Shown here: positions 21,921-34,757 of the stretch, piece by piece
Position numbering within the stretch: the first letter of the stretch is position 1
How the letters are laid out: the number at the start of each line of letters is the position of its first letter
NCBI RefSeq assembly: GCF_000002235.5
Contig: NW_022145604.1
Coordinates: forward strand, 27,213,291 to 27,277,290
Reading direction: 5' to 3'
Source of the DNA: Strongylocentrotus purpuratus
Lineage: Eukaryota; Echinodermata; Echinoidea; Camarodonta; Strongylocentrotidae
Length of the DNA stretch: 64,000 nt
The notes under the pieces: generated by a model
The model's database searches: none
Told to the model about the DNA's origin: nothing
The model's input: only the letters and a program-made list of their open reading frames with translations
Made by a program: the position numbers and the translations under genes

Positions 21921-22744
21921 GAGGATCCGCAATTTTGTCGATTATAACCTTCTCTTGATATTTTAGTCAATAATTTGTAATAAAGAAAGTATGATTTGAT
22001 TTGAGACTTGTCTGAAATTGTAAATAGAAATGCAACGATTCCATTTGCACATGAACTTCCTATCAGACACTCGCATTGTTCAATTATGCACGAAAGTTTT
22101 ACGCTCCGGCGTAAGAATATTAAAAGAAAAGCAAAGATAATTTGGAGTTGGAATTGCAAATCAACTTTGGCATTCGTCACGTCTGTATCATTACTCTATG
22201 TGCTGCGCGTGATTCATATTTCGGTGTTCTGTCTATATACAGTGCGGTCATGTGCACTCATATCAGTGTCGACGCCAGAGGAATTACGTCTACTTATTGC
22301 CTCGTTACAGGGGGAAGATTTGAGAAAATGAAAACACTGAGTGGATACACGCATGAAGGGGGAAGCTAGGAACTCGTCTTGACACGTTGATTGCAGAAGT
22401 AGAAACATGTAATCAGTCAAAACAACGCAATGAATTAAACCCCGGTGCTTTAGTTTTAACGCCCAAGTGAATGTGACATGTGGACAACATGATTTTGTAT
22501 TTGGCCACTTTAGTTGTTAGTGAAAATGTCATGCTCGTTCCCAACCTCCCATAGTACGGCACGAAGTAATTTGATTTTAAGTTCAAACTTTCCGTTAACA
22601 TTATTTTTGCCAACAAATTAATGTTCTATCACCAACAGAACTTTATTATTTTTTTTTTGTACGTGATGCACATAAATGAACAACACGATTTTTTGAACTC
22701 CAGTGTTGTTTTGTTCTTTCATTTCCTAAATTACATTGATTCAA

Positions 22745-22745
<1 letters not shown>
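21921..22745. other. Unannotated stretch
   Basis: Overlapping open frames of 60-107 codons on both strands (22008-22420), mostly without ATG starts or recognisable domains. Local composition is slightly more balanced than nearby, but nothing supports a gene. Confidence 0.35.

Positions 22746-22746
<1 letters not shown>

Positions 22747-22776
<30 letters not shown>
22747..22776. repeat. (CT)n microsatellite
   Basis: About 15 CT units, followed by a pyrimidine-rich region to about 22880. Confidence 0.95.
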
Positions 22777-22780
<4 letters not shown>

Positions 22781-22880
22781 CCTCCCGCCCACCTCTTTAT
22801 ATATATTTTTTGTCTCTCTCTTTCTCTTATCCCTTTAATCTTTTTTTACTCAATTTCACTCCTCTATTTTTGTCTCTTTT

Positions 22881-23440
22881 CTAACTCCCCCGGTATTTAT
22901 TTGCACACACTCACACACAAATGAGTAACTTGCACGGGGAAAACTTGGTAATATTCGAACGACGTTCGGAGTTCCCAATTATTGTGTGATAAGAAACAAA
23001 TTTGTGAAGCGTATCATACCTTGCATCATAATTTTTTTTAAATAAAGCAAAAAAGTTTTACCTCGTCACATCTGGATGAGCCTTTATAGGGCATCGATTT
23101 TATTGTTGCGACTCTTAGAGCCGTAGGGAAAAAAATTGTTTGGACACACCATTAATCGAGACATGTCTTCCTGTATAAAACTTTAAAAGTCCATGTGGAA
23201 TAATATCAAACTTCGCTTTTAATCACGAGATGAAATCAATCCGGTTTAAGGTTGACAGTTTTGGTATCCCTTACAAGTAAACGTCATGGTCGACCCTGTA
23301 TATATGCCCCCTGAAAGCTATGGCCCCCATATCAAGAATTCAGACGTTACATCTATTCTTAAAATATCCACTTGAATGAAATTAATATATCATTGAAGCA
23401 GGCGAAAATGTGTTGATTTCACGAATTTGACGTCATTGCA
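22881..23440. other. Unannotated AT-rich stretch
   Basis: No repeats, hairpins or coding signal recognised. Confidence 0.4.
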
Positions 23441-23777
23441 TTAAAGGGATCCGGTAACTTTATGAAACGTCAAAAGAAACCGAATTTAGACAAGGATTAA
23501 GAGTCAAGAACTGTAGATCCTTAAAAAAAATCCTTGATTTAGCTGATGCTTTAGTGATAACCTTTAGGTCAGTAAAGAACCCCATGACTTTTACAAGTCG
23601 ATGGCCTGTCTGATTATCAAGATATTTATGATTGAAAATCGAAATCAAATTTTGCGTTTGCCAAAAGGTTTTCATAACATTACAGTCTATTGGGGCAAAT
23701 GAGTATGGTAAAACCGGTCACTTATAACTCATAGTGCCGTGCATCTCAGATTTAACATTGTTAAACGATCCTCTTAA
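23441..23777 (+). mobile_element. TTAA MITE, type G, copy G1
   Basis: Starts TTAAAGGGATCCGGTAAC and ends GTTAAACGATCCTCTTAA, with TTAA at both ends. The right part ('gtaaaaccggt', 'gccgtgcatctcagatttaa') recurs at 46.3-46.6 kb and, reversed, at 30.1-30.3 kb. Confidence 0.65.
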
Positions 23778-23783
23778 GGAAGA

Positions 23784-23800
23784 GGGGGGGGGGGGGGGGG
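23784..23800. repeat. Poly(G) run of 17
   Basis: Uninterrupted G17 directly downstream of the G1 MITE. Confidence 0.95.
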
Positions 23801-24249
23801 TCATGTATTCGTTTTGTTCTCTCGACCAAAGATTAAGAGATGTATTGTGTAAAGTATGCATCCTTTCGAACCCCCTCTCCTTCCTTTAAAGATGGACCGA
23901 GATCCCTCACTGGTTGTCCGTATATATCATCATTTATTAAGGGGGTTAAAAGAGACATTCATAACTGGAAATAAATCCCTCTCGAAAAATCGGAGAATAG
24001 CCCGCATGGCGAAAGGCGTTCAACCAAGGAGGCTGTGTTTCCTTTATTCTATGGTTATTTTTGTCACGTGTACTCGTTGCTGTAAAGATAACACCATGCA
24101 TTAGTTATGATATCAGAGGAAAGGCGACGTGTTTTTAGCACATGTCGTAAACGTACAAGAGCATGCCTAGCTGGCTCTACGGTGTTTATCTACGCCCTCC
24201 TACCGCCACGCCACGATCTTGCGAAGATATGAGAACAGTATCTGAAAGT
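23801..24249. other. Unannotated stretch
   Basis: An 82-codon + frame (23856-24104) starts with ATG but shows no domain and ends next to the GA block. Not called as a gene. Confidence 0.35.
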
Positions 24250-24315
24250 ACATGGAGTGAGTGAGGGGAGAGGGATAGGGAGGGGGAAAGGAAGAGCGAT
24301 CGAGCTAAAGAGGGA

Positions 24316-24356
<41 letters not shown>

Positions 24357-24585
24357 GGGAGAGATAGAAAGAGAGAGATAGAGAAGGATAGAGATAGAGA
24401 GAGAGAAAGTGAGAGAGAGAGAGAGGGAGAGAGAGAGGGGGAAATAGAGAGAGAGAGAGAGTGAGAGTGGGTGGAGATTAGAGAGGTAGATATAGATTTG
24501 TATTAGAAAGATAGATAGAGGAAATAGAGATAGATGTGGAAAGAGAGAGAGAGAGGGAGAGAGAGGGAGAGAGATGGGGGAGAAG
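24250..24585. repeat. Long GA-rich microsatellite block
   Basis: More than 300 bp of purine-rich sequence with several clean (GA)n arrays and GATA-like interruptions (24360-24530). Confidence 0.95.
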
Positions 24586-25260
24586 ATAACATATATTATA
24601 TAACTTATGGCTTTTCAATTCTTTTACATTACTCAGATAACTGAGTGGTGTATATCTTAACTGTTCCTTGGTCATGGCGTGACAATAATAACTTCTTAAG
24701 AGGAGCCTGTATTATTTTTGTTTCTTTGTTTTTGTTTTCCTGAGGCGCCATTCAAATCCTGGGAATCGTCATGATCAAAATCTGGATCATCATATTTATG
24801 TACTAAGATGATACATCCTCTCATCTGTATTGTGTTCAAGTCGGTATAAAGTCTCGCCTCGGTCGTTACAATTTTAATATTCTGCTGAACTTGCCTTCGT
24901 GTACTGTTTGTCGTTATACCCTTCGAGGATTGTGTGGGTTACATACAAGATTAATGAATCGATATGAATAAAATATAAGAAATATTGATGTAGCATAACG
25001 GGTGGTATATTACCGCCCACACTAGTTAATACCTACGTCTGATCACGGCTCAACGACACAAACGAGTTTTATGATCACATAAATGGAATTGACGACGATG
25101 ATCCCCTGCTTAACAGGGGCGTATTCAGCATAGGGCGGCAGCGACGGGTTATGCCCCCTTACCAATACCGCTTACAAATCACAAACTTTTAGTAGTAGCT
25201 CAGTCATGCTGTTGGATTGATCCGACATGTTAGCAGAAATGTTGGCAAAAATTATTCCCA
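24586..25260. other. Unannotated AT-rich stretch
   Basis: A fragment around 25120-25170 ('ggggcgtattcagcat', 'atgcccccttacca') resembles the G/C-rich insertions seen in the CAGTGGCG family but lacks the TIR. Confidence 0.35.
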
Positions 25261-25275
25261 CCCCCCCCCCCCCCC
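25261..25275. repeat. Poly(C) run of 15
   Basis: Uninterrupted C15 followed by TCCTGC. Confidence 0.95.
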
Positions 25276-25489
25276 TCCTGCTTCTTACAATAAAAGTGCT
25301 TATGACGCCCCATTAGAACAACACTATACGCTCACAGGGCTATGACAGCTCCTTTAAAGTCGTTTCCTAAAAACTAACAAATAAATAAAAACATTTATGT
25401 ACAAGTGGAGTGAGCGGTTGACATTTTAATTTTCGATATGAGCTATTAAACGTATAATAATTTTTTTAAAAAGTTGTGCAAAGATGTTT

Positions 25490-26110
25490 TGAAGTATTTA
25501 TCCAGATAATGCGTTGAACATGTTGACGTAAAATTGCATCTCATACAAATATGCTTCCCCATCTGTAACCTTTTCTCGAAAGTATGTCATCGTTGACTTT
25601 GAGGATATTGCCGAAGGAAACTGATCGCTTAAATCCCCATGTTTGTGAGAGTTTCGCCAGTTTGTGAAGCTTAAACAAAATGTATCTCCATTATCAAAAT
25701 CAATACCCGACAGGTGAACTGACAAGAACAAATATTTGCGAGAGTTTATCATGATTATGCTCATTTCTATCTCCGGCGCCCATTGAACAATTAAGTTGGA
25801 AAAGTTTGCCTTTACAGCGTTTAACTGGGGAAAATGACCCGGTATTTAAACAAGAAAAAATGTTTTAAAACATTCAGAAAACTATTATACCCTCACGTAA
25901 TTCAAACACGATTCAATGAAATCGCACAATTGGAAAGTAAACGTAAAATCTAACGTTGATGGATATGATTGCCGATGGCTCGCAAGATTGTATTGGCATT
26001 GATGCTGTCCTTGCCATCCAAAGGCGTTTGGGATTGGGAGTCTTATCCGTAGATAATTATACAAATGTACTTCACTATGAAATAGAGAAAATTCACGATG
26101 CATAGAGAAA
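25490..26110 (-). other. Two consecutive minus-strand open frames, unassigned
   Basis: Frames at 26103-25885 and 25764-25498, each with an in-frame ATG and balanced composition (for example FREKVTDGEAYLYEMQFYVN). They lie in a repeat-free stretch about 120 bp apart. No family recognised and no convincing splice pair between them. They may be chance frames. Confidence 0.15.
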
Positions 26111-26311
26111 ATTACAACTAAAGAATATCAAGAATGGGATCATGAAAAAAACAACTAAAAAACAACAACAACAAGGACGACAAGCAAACAAAACCTCTTC
26201 ATGACATCCTCCCTCTAATGTATGATAATTTACAAGTATTTGGCAAGCTGTGATGGTTCAGAGTGCTCCCCGCGTGTAAAATCATTGGGTAGTGAATGAT
26301 ATTTTAATGTT

Positions 26312-26526
26312 CAATGGCGTAGCCTGATCGAGCCATTGAGAAGGGGGTGGGAAGGGGACTGCTGACATAATATAGGGAATAGGGGCGGGCGTGCAAGAGG
26401 ATGAAATGTGAGGTAGCAATGCGATCAAGTGGAGGGAAGATGTGTGATGGATCAATTAATTTGCCTTTCACGTTGCCATCCTCTCGTCATCTCACTCTCT
26501 CTATCTCTCTCCCTCTCCCCCTCTCT

Positions 26527-26569
<43 letters not shown>

Positions 26570-26638
26570 TCTGTTTATGCTTTTTTGCGAAATTCATTTA
26601 TTGGTAGGAAGCGTCCCTCGTCATTTGCTACACCACTG
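26312..26638. mobile_element. CAGTGGCG-type MITE with G-rich and (CT)n interior
   Basis: Starts CAATGGCGTAGCC and ends TTTGCTACACCACTG, which are imperfect inverted ends. The interior holds G-rich patches (26343-26392) and a (CT)n array (26496-26566). No obvious target duplication. hAT-type ancestry is suggested only by the CAGTGG start. Confidence 0.5.
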
Positions 26639-26799
26639 GTAAAGTCAAGAAAATCTTGAAGGGTGCATAATAGTGCCATTGGGGATAGAGCGGTCTAACG
26701 AGGCGGATTATTTAAGATATTATTATCTATTTCACGTGTCCCCTTTCTATTTTGGTCATTCCCTGTCTTTCCTGTGTAATTTTCGCTGTTCGCTTAAGA

Positions 26800-26850
26800 G
26801 GGGGGGGGGGGGGTAGGGCACATTCCCCTCTTCCCTGTGGCTACGCCATT
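26800..26850. mobile_element. Right-end fragment of a CAGTGGCG-type MITE with poly(G)
   Basis: G14 (26800-26813) then C-rich sequence and GTGGCTACGCCATT, the family's right end. Only about 160 bp separates it from the previous copy. Confidence 0.4.
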
Positions 26851-27363
26851 CTTAATGTGAATGGAATCTTCAAATAAAACCATGTTGTCGAAGATACCAT
26901 GCCTGTTCAACCCCGACGTCAACCCGAACGTCTGTTGACACAGGTGTATATGCAACTGTTGTGGCCCTTTCCAAGTTCGTGCTCACATAAATGCCTTCCA
27001 AGTGTAATGGCGGTTTTGTGTTACTGTTAAAAGGAAACGCTGGTTGTCAATCCAACGAATTTCGTGACGATGAAATGAAATTTAGAATCTCTAAAGGTAT
27101 TGTTAAAATGACAAGACAGTATCAAACCATGACCAGATATTTGCTTTCTTCTATAAACAAAAATCGACTACAGATATTCATTGTAGTATGGAAGCTATTC
27201 TTAAAATAGCATATTCCGAGAAACTGTCCTAAACATTCATTGAAATCATATTTATTTGCCAGGTCTTCAATTATAAATCGTTTTTATTTTAATACGGTAT
27301 CATATCCTCGCCATTCGTTAAATGTCTTTCATTTCCATCAACACATACCAAAGGTAAGGGGGA
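26851..27363. other. Presumed intron; short repeat-poor island
   Basis: Around 26890-27000 the sequence is less AT-rich ('cgacgtcaacccgaacgtct' near 26918). No gene supported. Confidence 0.35.
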
Positions 27364-27482
27364 GGGGGGGGGGGGGCTTCATATTGAAATGATAAATGAA
27401 GACGTTGATTGCAAGGCTGGATCATGTTAGATCCATGATCATAGCCAGCCTTGTTGAACATTTTTAAGTAGGGGGGGGGGGG
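27364..27482. repeat. Two poly(G) runs (G13 and G12)
   Basis: G13 at 27364-27376 and G12 at 27471-27482 in the same strand, about 95 bp apart. Confidence 0.95.
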
Positions 27483-28310
27483 CTGATCGACAGAGTTAGT
27501 CAACTGTTCAATACATATTCACAATATCGACAATGGTTGAAAAGCTTAACATTTGCTGACACCAAATTACTATTTAGTTGACTAATTTATTTAAAACATT
27601 TATTTTATTTTATTTTTTTTTTTGGGGGGCGATGGTTTGTACGGAAACGCCCCTGAAATAAATCAAACTTTAAAAACAAAAAAAAGTGAATGCACGTTTT
27701 CAAAATGGAAAGAGGAAACATGTAATAGTTGATTTCGTTTTGCAGACGTGCTTATAGAAGGTTCCAATTTATCCATAAGTATTAATTGCTGTAATGAAAT
27801 AATCGCAATGTGTTCATCAATTTCCTATTAACTGATCACATTAATTCGTTTAACCATGGTTATGTCACTGTGTATGTGGAGTAACTCTGAGCTGCATTTA
27901 ATCATTGTGTCGCTAGTAAACCCATGGATTAATGCACAGTTCCCTTCAAAGGGGATTTAGAATGCAGCGCTAGTCTGAATATTGATAAACATTATGCTTG
28001 TTACCTCTTCGCTTTATCACCACCGCATAACTCAGCTCGCGATATTGTATTAACTATCTCCCGAACAAGATAAAGTGCAGGGTTGTTTTTGTAATGCTTT
28101 ACTCATCCTGATTTAGAAGAAGGTAATGATTAAAGTGAAGGGGATTACGGATTGTAATCGTAACATAGTCATAGGCAAGCCTTGCACATTTAACTCTGAT
28201 ATAATGTTGTATATCGACCTTTTAGGTTTCATTATAAATCTTTTCTCATTTCGTGATCATGGTGATACGGAGTCCCTGTCTGTCCTCTTCTGTACTCATC
28301 ATATCTTTAT
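27483..28310. other. Presumed intron, no gene seen
   Basis: T-rich tract near 27600-27622. Open frames show no recognisable domain. Confidence 0.4.
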
Positions 28311-28317
28311 CCTCATC

Positions 28318-28572
28318 CCTTTACTCTCTCGCTCTCTCTCTCTATCTCTCTCTCTCTCCCCCCCCCCTCTCTCTCTCTCTTCCTCTTTCTAAAATTCTCA
28401 CCTCGTTACTGCTCATCTCATGACCGCGTCAAGAATGAAGAGACAACGCCCATTTTCTAACTCTGCTTTCAACTGCTTTCCTCTTTCGAAATCTCTTTTT
28501 ATACTACGTTATGATCTATTAATGTCTCCCCGTCAGCTCTATATTCCTTCACCTTCTTTAATTTGCTCTGAG

Positions 28573-28611
<39 letters not shown>

Positions 28612-28791
28612 ATCTAATATCTATATATCTACAAACTAGTAGAGGTACACACATACATACATTCATACATAAATCATAATATTCCTTTCTTTCTTTTTCT
28701 TTCTCTCTCCCACCCTCTTGCCTAATTCATGCTATGCTTCAACTTCTCCAACACCACGATCTCTGTCTCTCTCCCTCTCCATCTCTCTCCC

Positions 28792-28864
<73 letters not shown>

Positions 28865-28875
28865 ATCTCATTCTA
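28318..28875. repeat. Three CT-rich microsatellite blocks
   Basis: (CT)n arrays at about 28325-28382, 28573-28612 and 28690-28870, separated by ordinary sequence. Ser/Leu-rich + frames are their translations. Confidence 0.95.
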
Positions 28876-30121
28876 CATCTTTCTCCCCGTCCGTCGATCT
28901 TCTGTCTCCTTCTCCCGTCTCTTTCTCGCTAACGCACATCCCGCCTGATCCCGGGCTCATATGATAGAAATATTATACAAGGGTTTCCGCCGTATAGATC
29001 CCACTTGATCTCAATTTTATTATGAATATGATTAAACTTCAGTGCGGCAAAAAAAGAGTAATATACTGCGCACATTGGCTCCGAACAAAGAGATAGGAAA
29101 TTCGACGAACAAAGCTAAATCTCTCTGAGGGGATTACGAGGAAACTAACTAATCCAATCGTTATGATTATAGAAGCATTATTCTTCTCGATTGGATAGCA
29201 ATGATATCAATTGAAATACAAAACGCCCTCGCATTTTGTTTTGCTATATTTGCTACGAGACATCTGGTGAAGCGCTTTGAAATTCAAGGTTTAAGGAATT
29301 GTAAGGCGATTCTTTTCTGTATTATTGTAGGCTTCTGTATAAACTCAGTTATGCGTGTGGGGGTCTGTGCGTGTGTATGTATTTCGCCTTTCTGCTACTA
29401 AACGCGCTTGTGGATTATCATTAATACTAAATTAATATTCACTTCTAAAAGGCCTTACGAAACTGAGGCATTAATTTTGATAGAAACTGTTATTCATTTG
29501 AATGATTTTAAGACAAAACCTGTCACAAGGTTATGATTTTATCATACACTTTAGTGTTAAATAAAATCATGTTTGTATTTGAAAGATGGATGAAGGATGT
29601 TGCATAAGCAGCTGATTGAAAACGGAGAATGGTTCATGACCGTTGCCATGGTAATGAGATAAAGAGTATGATAAACAAGATTGTCAGGTGTAAGGGAAGG
29701 GACGATCAATGGGAAGAGAAATATATGAATAAGAAAACCATGCAGGCTACCCCCTCAAGCAGTACGATATTAAGATTTAGGGAAATCGTTTTAATGTGTC
29801 CCAAGTTTATTTCGTGTTTTATTTATTGTCTTCCTACGATATTGTTGAATATTACATCAAATACACGCAAAGCCCTCAAGGCATGAAACATGGAAACTAA
29901 GGTTTTTTTTCTTCCTGGATGTTTCTTTGTCTTTGCGTGGAATATATGATTGAACTTCCGGATTTACAATATAAGTCAACTTCTCAAGTCATGCACTAAA
30001 AGTTTAGGGCCAAAAATATTGATTTAATTGTTTTGTTTTTTGCAGAATAAGTTGAGTATTTATATAGATTATTTAGGGAAAAAAATACAGATCATTCCTC
30101 TTTGCCGTCCCACGTAATAGT
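28876..30121. other. Presumed intron, no gene seen
   Basis: No hairpins, transposon ends or coding signal stood out in about 1.2 kb. Confidence 0.4.
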
Positions 30122-30305
30122 TTAAATGCATCATTTAATAATGTTAAATCTTAGATGCATGGCCCTACGTGTGATAATTGTCTGTGATATGGTTTAATAT
30201 TGAAGCCCTAACAAAATTGCGCTTCAAAATGATCATGAAGTGCCTCCAAAAAAGTAAAAATCTTTGAGTCACCGGTTTTACCATACTCATTTCAATCTAT
30301 ATATG
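30122..30305 (-). mobile_element. TTAA MITE, type G, partial copy G2 (minus)
   Basis: TTAAATGCATCATTTAATA leads into 'tgttaaatcttagatgcat', 'ggccctacgtg', 'attgaagccctaacaaaatt' and 'accggttttaccatactcat', the reverse complement of the right part of type G. The other end is missing or too decayed to place. Confidence 0.55.
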
Positions 30306-32394
30306 TCAAACCTCACGAACCAAACTGATCGACTCTCGGCTAAAAGTGATCTAGATTCGCCCTTCAAAATGTCAGACAGGACATAATATATTATACTGAA
30401 TCATTTCATAACTTACTTCACTCTTAATAATTGGGAAGCCTGAACAATCATGCCACTGTTCTCTGATTTAGCAGGGTAAACTATTGTTGACTTATCAAAC
30501 TCCATTTTGTCCATAGGTTTATGTGTTTACTTAAAATCAGAGTGAACACGGCCCACGGAGATATAGAAGCATTACAAGTGCTGAAAATTGAGCAATACAA
30601 GAGCGATAGATTACGAAGTTACAAAAGTTAGAAAAGCATGAACAATGACTTTATTTGACAAATTGTAATTAGAGTTTTTGTTGTATCAAAGAAGTAGAAT
30701 AAATGCTAAATCCTTGGGTGTATGCATGATATTAGAGTTTTCACAAGCGTACAAGCGCGCCTCTTATAAATACTTAGAGGCCTGTCAGTTTGGCCTTCTG
30801 GGTGTTTTTAAAGAGATATATGTACATTGTATTGAACAAACAGCAAGATAACGTAATAGACCACCTTAGGAGCTGTAGAAAAGGATCAGATTATGAAAGA
30901 AAGTATACCAATTGTGTCTATTTTTCTAGTGATTAATGTAATGAATAACAACAATATGATTTAGTTACCACAATGAGCAGATTCGAATGGGCTTAGTCCC
31001 GCACGCGTTGTTTGGCCCAAACAATCGGCCTGGTTGTTCGAAAATCAGCGAACACAAGAGTACCAGCAAGAGAAATGTAATTCCACTATCAACACCCCTT
31101 TTGTGTTCTTATTGATATCAAGAGGTTGGGAGAACACAACATCATTGTGTCTTGAGGAGAGATATTGGACCATTTTGAAGAAACCCCGAACCACTAAAAT
31201 TTGCGAACAATGGGCGGAAGGAGATCATGCACCAAACACAAAATAGGTCTATGATCTAACAGCGTCTTTCCAACGCTCACAAGGCTTGCCAAAATTGTTA
31301 TTTTTTTGTAGCGATTAGCATAATTGTATGCCGAAACCTTCTAGTTATCTGGCGCCATTAAACATATTTTGAAGATAATTTGTGATTATATTTTGAAAAG
31401 GAACTCTACAGTAGTATTATTGTTTCGCTGTTTAAAATTATTCTGTTTGCCGAATTTTTTTATTTGTTTATTTTTTCTTCTTTAGTTATAAAAAGATACG
31501 CTCAGGCCTAAAAACCAAAACATTGTTACAAAAAAAAGTGAAATTAATTGAAGCTGATAATTGTTGTTGATGCTATAATTTGAATATGTCTTGTTTTAAT
31601 TTTTAAATGGCAATGAGCGATTGATGCATTATTACACTAGCAGGCATTGGCGAGTGTATTGTTATAGAACATCAGAAAATACAAGAGATTTTCAAAATGA
31701 ACATCAAATAATAATCTCGTCTATTTTGGAAAGTGCTTTTCCTTTGTTGAAGTACCCAGAACATTATTTTCACTGGCTGTCAAGTTCCTGATGCTAATAC
31801 TATTATCTGAAATTGTTTTATGCTGTCATAAATTACATTTCATTTTACAGATTTTCCCTGGTGCGTTAAGATTTACGAGGTTGGAATTGGATAGGATAGA
31901 GAGATTTCGCAACAGAGTAACTTTGTTGAAAAGTAACAAGTTGAAAATAAATCTAAGTTAATATCGTATGGCAATAATGATATCACTGACTGGTTAGTTG
32001 ACTGGCAGGTCAAAGGTTTTCCTCATCATTAAAATCTGAGAAGTGGATTGTACTATCTGAATTTAATTCAACCTTTCCTCGCCATTTTAATTCGTAGTCA
32101 TACATTTTTGAAAATATCATAATGAAAACATAACAGAATTGGTTTTGAATGACTCATTTCTATGATTTTGTTCTATTGTTATGTGATTGACATATTCTTC
32201 TGTTTTCGAATACGTTATTAATTGCAACATTCGCAAATTTTGAGGAAACTATATAGGCCTATCTTTGTTTTAAGTATAAATTATAAAATCATTAGTGTCA
32301 TGAGATATTAGATACTCAAGTTAGTGTTCATGTTATATATTTATTTGTGTTTAAGTTTATGCTATTATCATCCGATGTCTGTAAGTAAGTAATT
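30306..32394. other. Presumed intron, about 2 kb without recognised features
   Basis: AT-rich, no long simple repeats. An open frame of 70 codons at 31034 has no recognisable domain. Confidence 0.4.
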
Positions 32395-32552
32395 AGGGGA
32401 ACGACGTCTTTAAGGCCTCACCGAGGGACCTGGCAATGAGGATTAATACCTCACCAAAGCAAACTAGCACAATGACTTGGTTTTGAACCCGGGACCTCCC
32501 GGTTACGAGGCCACTAGCTGCTCTACCACTGAGCCGTCACACTTTCAAATGT
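32395..32552 (-). mobile_element. tRNA-derived SINE of a second family, minus strand
   Basis: On the minus strand, GTGACGGCTCAGTGGTAGAGC gives a good A box (GGCTCAGTGGTAGAGC) and CCCGGGTTCAAAACC a B box. The body follows with 'tttgctttggtgaggtatta'. The anticodon arm does not fold as a proper tRNA by eye. It differs from the GGAGGTGTCGTGG family. Confidence 0.7.
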
Positions 32553-32721
32553 GCGAACACGACAATCACATATTACGTGTTCGGATGTAAAAAAAAATAA
32601 TTATATTGGACATACAATAGGGTATTAGAATTGCCCTGAGATGATTTTTCAAAATATTTGCGATCTTGAATTCCGTAAAAAGAGTCAGGCTAAATTGATT
32701 TTAACGCGACAAGTGAAGATC

Positions 32722-32970
32722 CAGTGGCGAATCATGGGTCCATCTAATGAAGGGGAGGAGGGGGGGGGGGGAGGGGGAGGTGCTGGAACTATGGGGCAAT
32801 AGGAATGCCCCATGTCAACGCCATAGAACGAGGGGGGCTGGATTGTCTTCTGGGTTTGTATCATGTTCTTTTCACACTGAGTTTGTCGCCATTTCTATAT
32901 TTCCTCTTCTTCCTCTTTTTTGCGATTCGAGAGGTGACGCGCCCCCGTGCCCCCAGTAACTACACCACTG
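32722..32970. mobile_element. CAGTGGCG-type MITE with poly(G) interior
   Basis: Begins CAGTGGCGAATC and ends AACTACACCACTG; these are inverted ends of about 12 bp with mismatches. The interior includes a G12 run near 32760. One of the best-bounded members of this family here. Confidence 0.6.
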
Positions 32971-33670
32971 AGAGGCTCATTCGCTCGATACTTGAGGTGA
33001 TTGTTTGTGGACATCTTCACGTCATGTTATCTGGTATAATAAGCTTGTTTGCCTTCCATTAAACCTTTAAGAAGAGTATTTAAATGCCAATCTACAAGGG
33101 TACTCCAGGATTAAGCAAATGTCGTTATCTATCTCCAAGTCTGTCCACGAGAGTTTTCCCTCCCCCTGCCAATGACCATCAACATTTTATCTCGCAGCCA
33201 AGTGCGTCCTTTTCCCGAAGGATTGCCTGTTTAGAAAACAAATACTTGTCAATACGCTACGTAAAATGGTTTTGAAATCGATCATTGTCTGGCAAAAACG
33301 TTCTGCAAATATAACCTAGATTCTTCCCCAAAATAGAATTTAATTTGTAGAGAAAAAAGTTATTTGTGGGGTAGACACTGCTAGGCATTGTTCTCGTTCC
33401 CAATGCTGTTTCGCTGTATATTTTTAGACCAGGAGTTATGTATTCATATATTCCTTTATGATCTGAGGCGTAGAAGGCTTCATGACACCCCCCCCCCCCC
33501 TCCCAGCCTCCACGGGAGAATTTTGAAACTATATACACAACAATCTCCTCAAAGTCGGGCAGCGAGGTAAAACAGATGTCCTATTTCTATTTTCCCAGGA
33601 CAATATACAGATCTTTAGTTTATTACTTTTCCCCATGTCATCGATTGCATGTTCCACACTCAAATTATCT
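32971..33670. other. Presumed intron with a poly(C) run
   Basis: C13 at about 33488-33500. Short open frames on both strands without domains. Confidence 0.4.
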
Positions 33671-34112
33671 TTAAAGGTAGTGTTACAGTATCCCTTTTGC
33701 AGTCATCATCGAATTCTGTAGAACTTTGCAGGAATTATGAAAATGTCACGTATGTCCTATCTGTGAAATGTAAACGTTAGCAATGTCCTATTAATCAAAT
33801 TATGTAAGGAAACCCGTTTACTTTCTAGACTTCACTGTCAGACACTATTGGGTGTATGACTGACTCTTTTCCTCTTTTGTAATAACTTACATGAAATGAG
33901 CTGTAAAGAACACATGAATATTTTTCTACAAAAAGGATTGCAATCACTAAAGTCGATTCGACAACTAATGGTCGTTATTTCCCCCACAAAAAGACATTTT
34001 CAAGCCCTTATGATTTGATTAGTATTATCTTTCAAATGCCGTTGGAATTTAGCCTTTTCATTTTTCTGGCCTGCAGATGGGACATACATGTACACATGTA
34101 GTACATGTAGCT
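33671..34112 (+). mobile_element. TTAA MITE, type E, copy E2
   Basis: Starts TTAAAGGTAGTG, then 'atcccttttgcag'. It shares long stretches with E1, for example 'ggaaacccgtttact' and 'agacttcactgtcagacac'. The right terminus is degraded by a short 'acatgta'-rich insertion near 34088-34108, so the end is approximate. Confidence 0.65.
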
Positions 34113-34755
34113 TTCATTGCCCCTGGTTTCTAAGATTATTGAATATAAAAAGTAAACAAACAAACAATAAGTACCTCGCCCTCTGGAAAAAATGCTAGAA
34201 AACGGGGAAAGTTGCAAAAGGGCAAACATTGTGACAGCACGTAATCCCTAAGCACAACAACAAGAATTCTGTCGCCTTGGCCTGTTTTTCCAAGGATCAA
34301 CTCCGATTTTCACTCCAGCCATTTTCTATCCTCGGACTAATTTCGTCTACTTTATTTAGATGCGACAATGAGATAGGTAAAGCCCGCTTTCGCCCAAAAT
34401 AGAACACAGCCCTGAGGCCGACCTTAATGGCTCAAATGTCGGCCTAAAATAGCCCTGGGCCGGGGCTGACATGAAAACTGGTTTTCATTGTCTGAAACAC
34501 CACGGCATGAATGATCGTGTTGGTTTATTGTTTCATGAAATCGATTGCATTGTATATATTTGGGTGAGGGATTACTACTTTGTTTACAAGGATAGAGCGA
34601 TGTTCAGGTCATTCATCTAGGGATGAAACATCTCTAAAAAGCTAAATCCTTGAAATAATGAGGGTGTAAGGAGTAGCTCATAATTCTAATAAGAAAATTG
34701 AAATAATCTTATCTACCCTCCGACATCATCAGTATTATCATTGTCCTGCTCCTGC
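34113..34755. other. Unannotated stretch
   Basis: 'gaggccgaccttaatggctc' and 'aatgtcggcctaaaatagcc' near 34410-34455 form a loose inverted pair. No gene supported. Confidence 0.35.
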
Positions 34756-34757
34756 TC

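Noticed and set aside
32479-32552. A functional tRNA gene on the minus strand
   Set aside because: Good boxes but a poor anticodon arm, and it is followed by a SINE-like body.
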